A stretch of 64,000 bases of DNA. Origin: Rotaria macrura (Eukaryota; Rotifera; Eurotatoria; Philodinida; Philodinidae). Position 1 is the stretch's first letter, and the number at the start of each line of letters is the position of its first letter. The notes under the pieces are model-generated. The model worked only from the letters and a program-made list of their open reading frames with translations. It ran no database searches and was not told the DNA's origin. Below are positions 60,779 through 64,000 of the stretch, piece after piece. Made by a program: the position numbers and the translations under genes. The stretch covers positions 54,976 to 118,975 of the forward strand of contig OENT01000423.1 of NCBI GenBank assembly GCA_900239685.1, read 5' to 3'.

Positions 60779-62589
60779 ATGAGCTACTACGATGACTGGA
60801 ATGATGAATATGACGCAGCGATATCAGATGAACTAGACGAACAAGATGAAGATTACAATGAAGATATATTCTATCACAATTACAGTGTCGATTATGCCAA
60901 TCAAATATTAAATGGCAAACACTCGATCTCATCGTGTTTACCGATGAGACATCGAAAGCACCGAAGGAATTCGCCGAAGTTAGTTCGAGTGGCAACACTA
61001 GATGAAATGCCCATGGTTAATCGGCGTCGAACTTATTCTCCGATGCATAGTCGACCGAAATTTACTCGTAACATGGAAACATCAGGTGAACAATCATCAT
61101 TCGCCATTGGTCCTGATCATTTACCGACATTGGAAATGACAGGACAGGAATTGGAACGAAGAGCGGCACGAAGAACTGAAGGCGTTGCTACCGAGGTTTT
61201 CTTTTTCTATTGCTACGCTCGAACGTTATTCTAATGTTTGTTTAGGACAGAGCCATAGACAATCGTCAATATGTTAAGAATTCTGATGTTAACCATACAA
61301 ATAACAGTGCAGCACAAATTCGAGACGAACCGTTGACTGAAGATCAACTAAGACAAGTTCAACAACAACAAGAGGTTTTTCAGCAACATCTATTGAATAT
61401 GCAACGTAGCTTAATCGAACAAGAGCAAAAACAAAAACTCCAATCAAATCAGACGCAGTATCCGAAATTGTTCAGTTCAAAATCAGATAAAAAATCTGAA
61501 AAGCCATCGAAAATTTCCTCTCGCCAGCTTGAGCTCGACGATGATCAAGCTGAAATAGCTAGACTTATCGAAAACGATCCTTATATAGCAGCAGCTATGG
61601 AAGATTTCGTTCATTCCCATGGCCTCTTGCATTCACACAGACAAAGGTTTCGTCTTTCTAGCCGAGTCGCTCGTTCTGATTTTGAAACATCTAACTAGAA
61701 TTCAATCTCGTTCTTTCTTCGTTCTTTCAGAACTCACTCAGGAAATCCGTCATCGGAGTATTCTCAAAGTTCACGTCACAAACATAAAAGTCGATTGGTT
61801 CGAGATCGATCTCGTTCAAGATCGTCATCACTATCGTCGTCGTCGTCGTCGTCGTCAGCCTCGTCGAGGTCTTCGTCGGAAAGGGAAAACACAGAAATGA
61901 ATCATTCAAACATTGAATTTATTTTATTGAACGAACTTCAGGGAATTCGTCGTATTATGGAGGAGTTTGCTAGTCGAGGAACGAGTTCCAAATATCAATA
62001 CGGAAGAGCAAGTGGAATTCACTATCCAACGGTTGAGCCTGTCAGAGATTATGAACGATCATTAGTTCGACCCGAACGAGCTGCAAGTCCCAAACCCAGC
62101 ACAATAGTTTATCAGAATGTCGTTAATGCTGTACGAGATGTTCTCGATCGACGTTCACCATCTCAACGTGAACAACCACTAAAACCAAGTGAAATCGATC
62201 CCAATTTGAAACATGTTTATAAAAAACGATCTCAAATAATTCCGCCAACATCAAGGTCAACATTGATACGGAACCAACAATCGACGGCACTCAAACAACA
62301 AAGCCGACGAGCATCGTCTCAAATGAGTACTCCGCCCGTCATTTCACTGAGCAATGCAAATCGAGCAGCATCAAATCATATTCCAGTTGTGCCTTTTTCA
62401 GACAAACATTTTAGATGAATTATAAATATTTATCCTTTTTTTAATTTTTAGCCGGCTCCACCATATGAACCTTTGGCCAAGTTTTCCTCATCCAGATTAA
62501 TGACAAACCGAGATCGAAATTTATCCTATGGAAATCGTCAAAAACCATCACGTTTATACGACAAACTCAATATCTTTCTATATCCATAG
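60779..62589 (+). CDS. Ser/Arg- and Gln-rich protein of unknown function, 4 exons
   Basis: Exons 60779-61195, 61246-61646, 61731-62385 and 62452-62589 join in phase to 536 residues. The N-terminus is acidic (DDWNDEYD, DEQDEDYNED). The middle has a Gln-rich helical, probably coiled-coil stretch (LRQVQQQQEVFQQHLLNMQR) and a conserved-looking IARLIENDPYIAAAMED. The third exon begins with an SR-like region (RDRSRSRSSS) followed by poly-Ser encoded by a TCG tandem repeat (about 61,833-61,857). The C-terminal part is basic and Ser/Pro-rich, probably disordered, ending in RLYDKLNIFLYP. The last intron uses the donor CCA|GTTGTG, which is unusual but the only one that keeps the frame. I do not recognise the family; an RNA-processing or cytoskeletal scaffold role would be guesswork. 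Confidence 0.75.
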
Positions 62590-63866
62590 TCACACCGGTC
62601 GACGTGAATTTCGGTCATCTATTATTCAAACTAATCGACAATTTTCAGAATCTTACACATGTTTCATTTTTTTCGTTGATATTAAAATGTCAAGTCGAGC
62701 AACTAATACTTAACACGTCATGTTAGTTATCAGGCATCTACGACCTCACCCATTTTCAGGCCGTCTGAGTATCGTCTCAAGTACGGAAGAGGCACCTGAA
62801 TAGAGCTTACAATTTTCGTCACAGTGAACCCCACGCGGAAGCGTTTTCAGAACAAAACCTACTGTTAAAAGAATAAAATACTTTTTCTCGTCCACTCTGA
62901 CCCACTTTGATGCATTATGAACAAGTGTAACGCTATTTAAAAGCAAAATCCTAATTAGGAACAAAACCTTTATTTAAAATACTCCTCCACGCATACGCAA
63001 GTCTAAAACGTATGACGACAAACAGCCGGATCTGATGATTTTCCAGCGAATTCCGAAAGCGGGATTCCAGAATCTGTTCTGGTTCACTTTTCACTCATTT
63101 CAGTCACTGGAACTAATCTGTGGATACGGATCCTGTTTCCCGCACAAGTTCTCGTCACAAGTAAGATGGTTTCCCAGTCGGACGAGGAAACGGTCAACTT
63201 TCAACCATTTCTCGTTCAGCTCTGCAGAATTCAATACGGTACTGAATGTTATCACCGGATCTATCACAGAACTTACAATACACTGCTCACCTGAATTAAT
63301 ACGCTCCAGCTGATAAATAGGACATCCTTCTTGACGTTTTCTAAGATTTGCCGAAGGTTGCCAACATTAATTTTGTGTAAAACACTCGCCAAATCAGAAC
63401 ACGCCTTAGGAGCTATCACTATACTTTTTAATCATAGAGAAGAAAACATTTTTAATGACTTTTTCGTCCTTATTTCATGTAAACACGGACAGCACCCAAG
63501 TTATATCCAGCTCATCAACATCAATTTAACATGAACGATCTCTTGTAGATCATCTCATACCAAGCGAAAAGTCTTCAAGTATCTTGTTATCACTTTATAT
63601 GAATTTTGGGCCACTTCTCCTTCTGAAGCGCTCAATATCCATCGTTTACTCATGGCACTGAACGATTCGTGTTGTCATGAACTGACTTGCCCAACGGTAG
63701 GTTAGCTGTTTTACACTTCAATAGTTCCTCCTCGATATGACAACATCGAAATTCAAAATAAGACATGATCAAAATCGGAATAGCCAAAAAGTTTTGCAGA
63801 GCATCCTTCTCTTTTTTTTCTCAGTCGAATACCTAAAATAAATGAAACGTGGAGAATAGAGTCCTG
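62590..63866. other. Intergenic, possible decayed coding remnants
   Basis: Minus-strand frames near 62,750-62,930 and 63,110-63,290 both contain a KW(L/V)xVD ... CDEN pattern, broken by stops. They might be two decayed copies of one exon of an unidentified gene or transposon. Not strong enough for a gene call. Confidence 0.3.
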
Positions 63867-63987
63867 CAGGTTAACCTTAACCTACCCTAACCTAACCTAT
63901 AGGTTAGGTTAGGTTTAGGTTGCAAAGCTCGTAGGTTAGGTTAGGTTTAGGTTATAGGGAGCTTAGGTTAGGTTAGGGTAAGGTTAC
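63867..63987. repeat. TTAGG/CCTAA-like repeat with central palindrome
   Basis: Degenerate CCTAACC units (63,870-63,899) switch at about 63,900 to GGTTAGGTTAGGTTTAGG units, which continue with spacers to 63,987. The junction ACCTATAGGT is a perfect palindrome, so the region can form a hairpin. The unit resembles the arthropod TTAGG telomere pentamer but is irregular and inverted. Confidence 0.75.
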
Positions 63988-64000
63988 TAAAAAAATACAG

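Noticed and set aside
62746-63313. Coding gene on the minus strand
   Set aside because: Repeated KW-xVD and CDEN patterns are suggestive, but stops interrupt every frame and no family fits.
63867-63987. True telomere end
   Set aside because: Units are degenerate, inverted about a centre and followed by ordinary sequence, so this is not a terminal array.
1-64000. CRISPR arrays, bacterial operons, rRNA and tRNA genes
   Set aside because: The DNA is eukaryotic. I saw no direct repeat-spacer structure, no rRNA, and no convincing A-box/B-box pair with cloverleaf pairing. B-box-like words such as GGGTTCGAGCC at 46,279 lack the rest of a tRNA. A tRNA scan would settle this.

Overview
The window is nuclear DNA of a small invertebrate. 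Genes are split by many short GT-AG introns, mostly 48-90 nt. The DNA is AT-rich, and 3' ends carry AATAAA signals. Short introns, an arginine-type ADP-ribosyltransferase gene, degraded hAT transposons and many tiny inverted-repeat elements fit a bdelloid rotifer best. This assignment is inference from gene style; no sequence here proves it.

Layout. 1-1.7 kb: 5' half of a mitochondrial ACBP/enoyl-CoA isomerase gene (minus), running off the left edge. 3.4-9.1 kb: repeats, with a 2.8-kb broken hAT transposon inserted into an older CCAGGTCG element. 10.4-11.5 kb: ADP-ribosyltransferase (minus). 11.9-18.6 kb: gene-free repeat island with an AT-rich hAT MITE, two long-inverted-repeat elements and GGATCCGAC-type repeats. 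19.0-27.0 kb: complete nine-exon xanthine dehydrogenase (plus). 29.2-29.6 kb: FLYWCH zinc-finger ORF. 30.1-33.1 kb: intronless VWA plus U-box-like protein. 34.1-34.5 kb: small CxxC...HxxC zinc-finger protein (minus). 34.8-40 kb: hAT-type MITEs and a dispersed repeat. 41.1-42.7 kb: mercaptopyruvate sulfurtransferase/rhodanese (plus). 43.4-45.7 kb: membrane-anchored EGF-repeat protein (minus, convergent). 48.9-55.3 kb: 19-exon P-type ATPase alpha subunit of the Na+/K+ class. 55.8-57.3 kb: non-autonomous hAT element. 60.8-62.6 kb: four-exon Ser/Arg-rich protein of unknown function. 63.9-64.0 kb: TTAGG-like palindromic repeat.

The genes do not form a pathway; this is an ordinary eukaryotic neighbourhood of independent housekeeping and lineage-specific genes separated by repeat-rich DNA. 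Exon models for XDH, MPST, the EGF protein, the ATPase and the Ser/Arg protein were built by hand. In each, splice phases join without a stop and the total is a multiple of three.

The most notable observation is in the ATPase. The TM5 motif has Lys where canonical Na+/K+ pumps have the ion-site Asn (pig Asn776). TM4 has Gln for Asn324, and TM8 has Val for the site-III Asp926. All catalytic motifs are intact, so this looks like a working pump with altered ion stoichiometry or selectivity. Second is the intronless VWA/U-box protein, which I cannot place in a named family.
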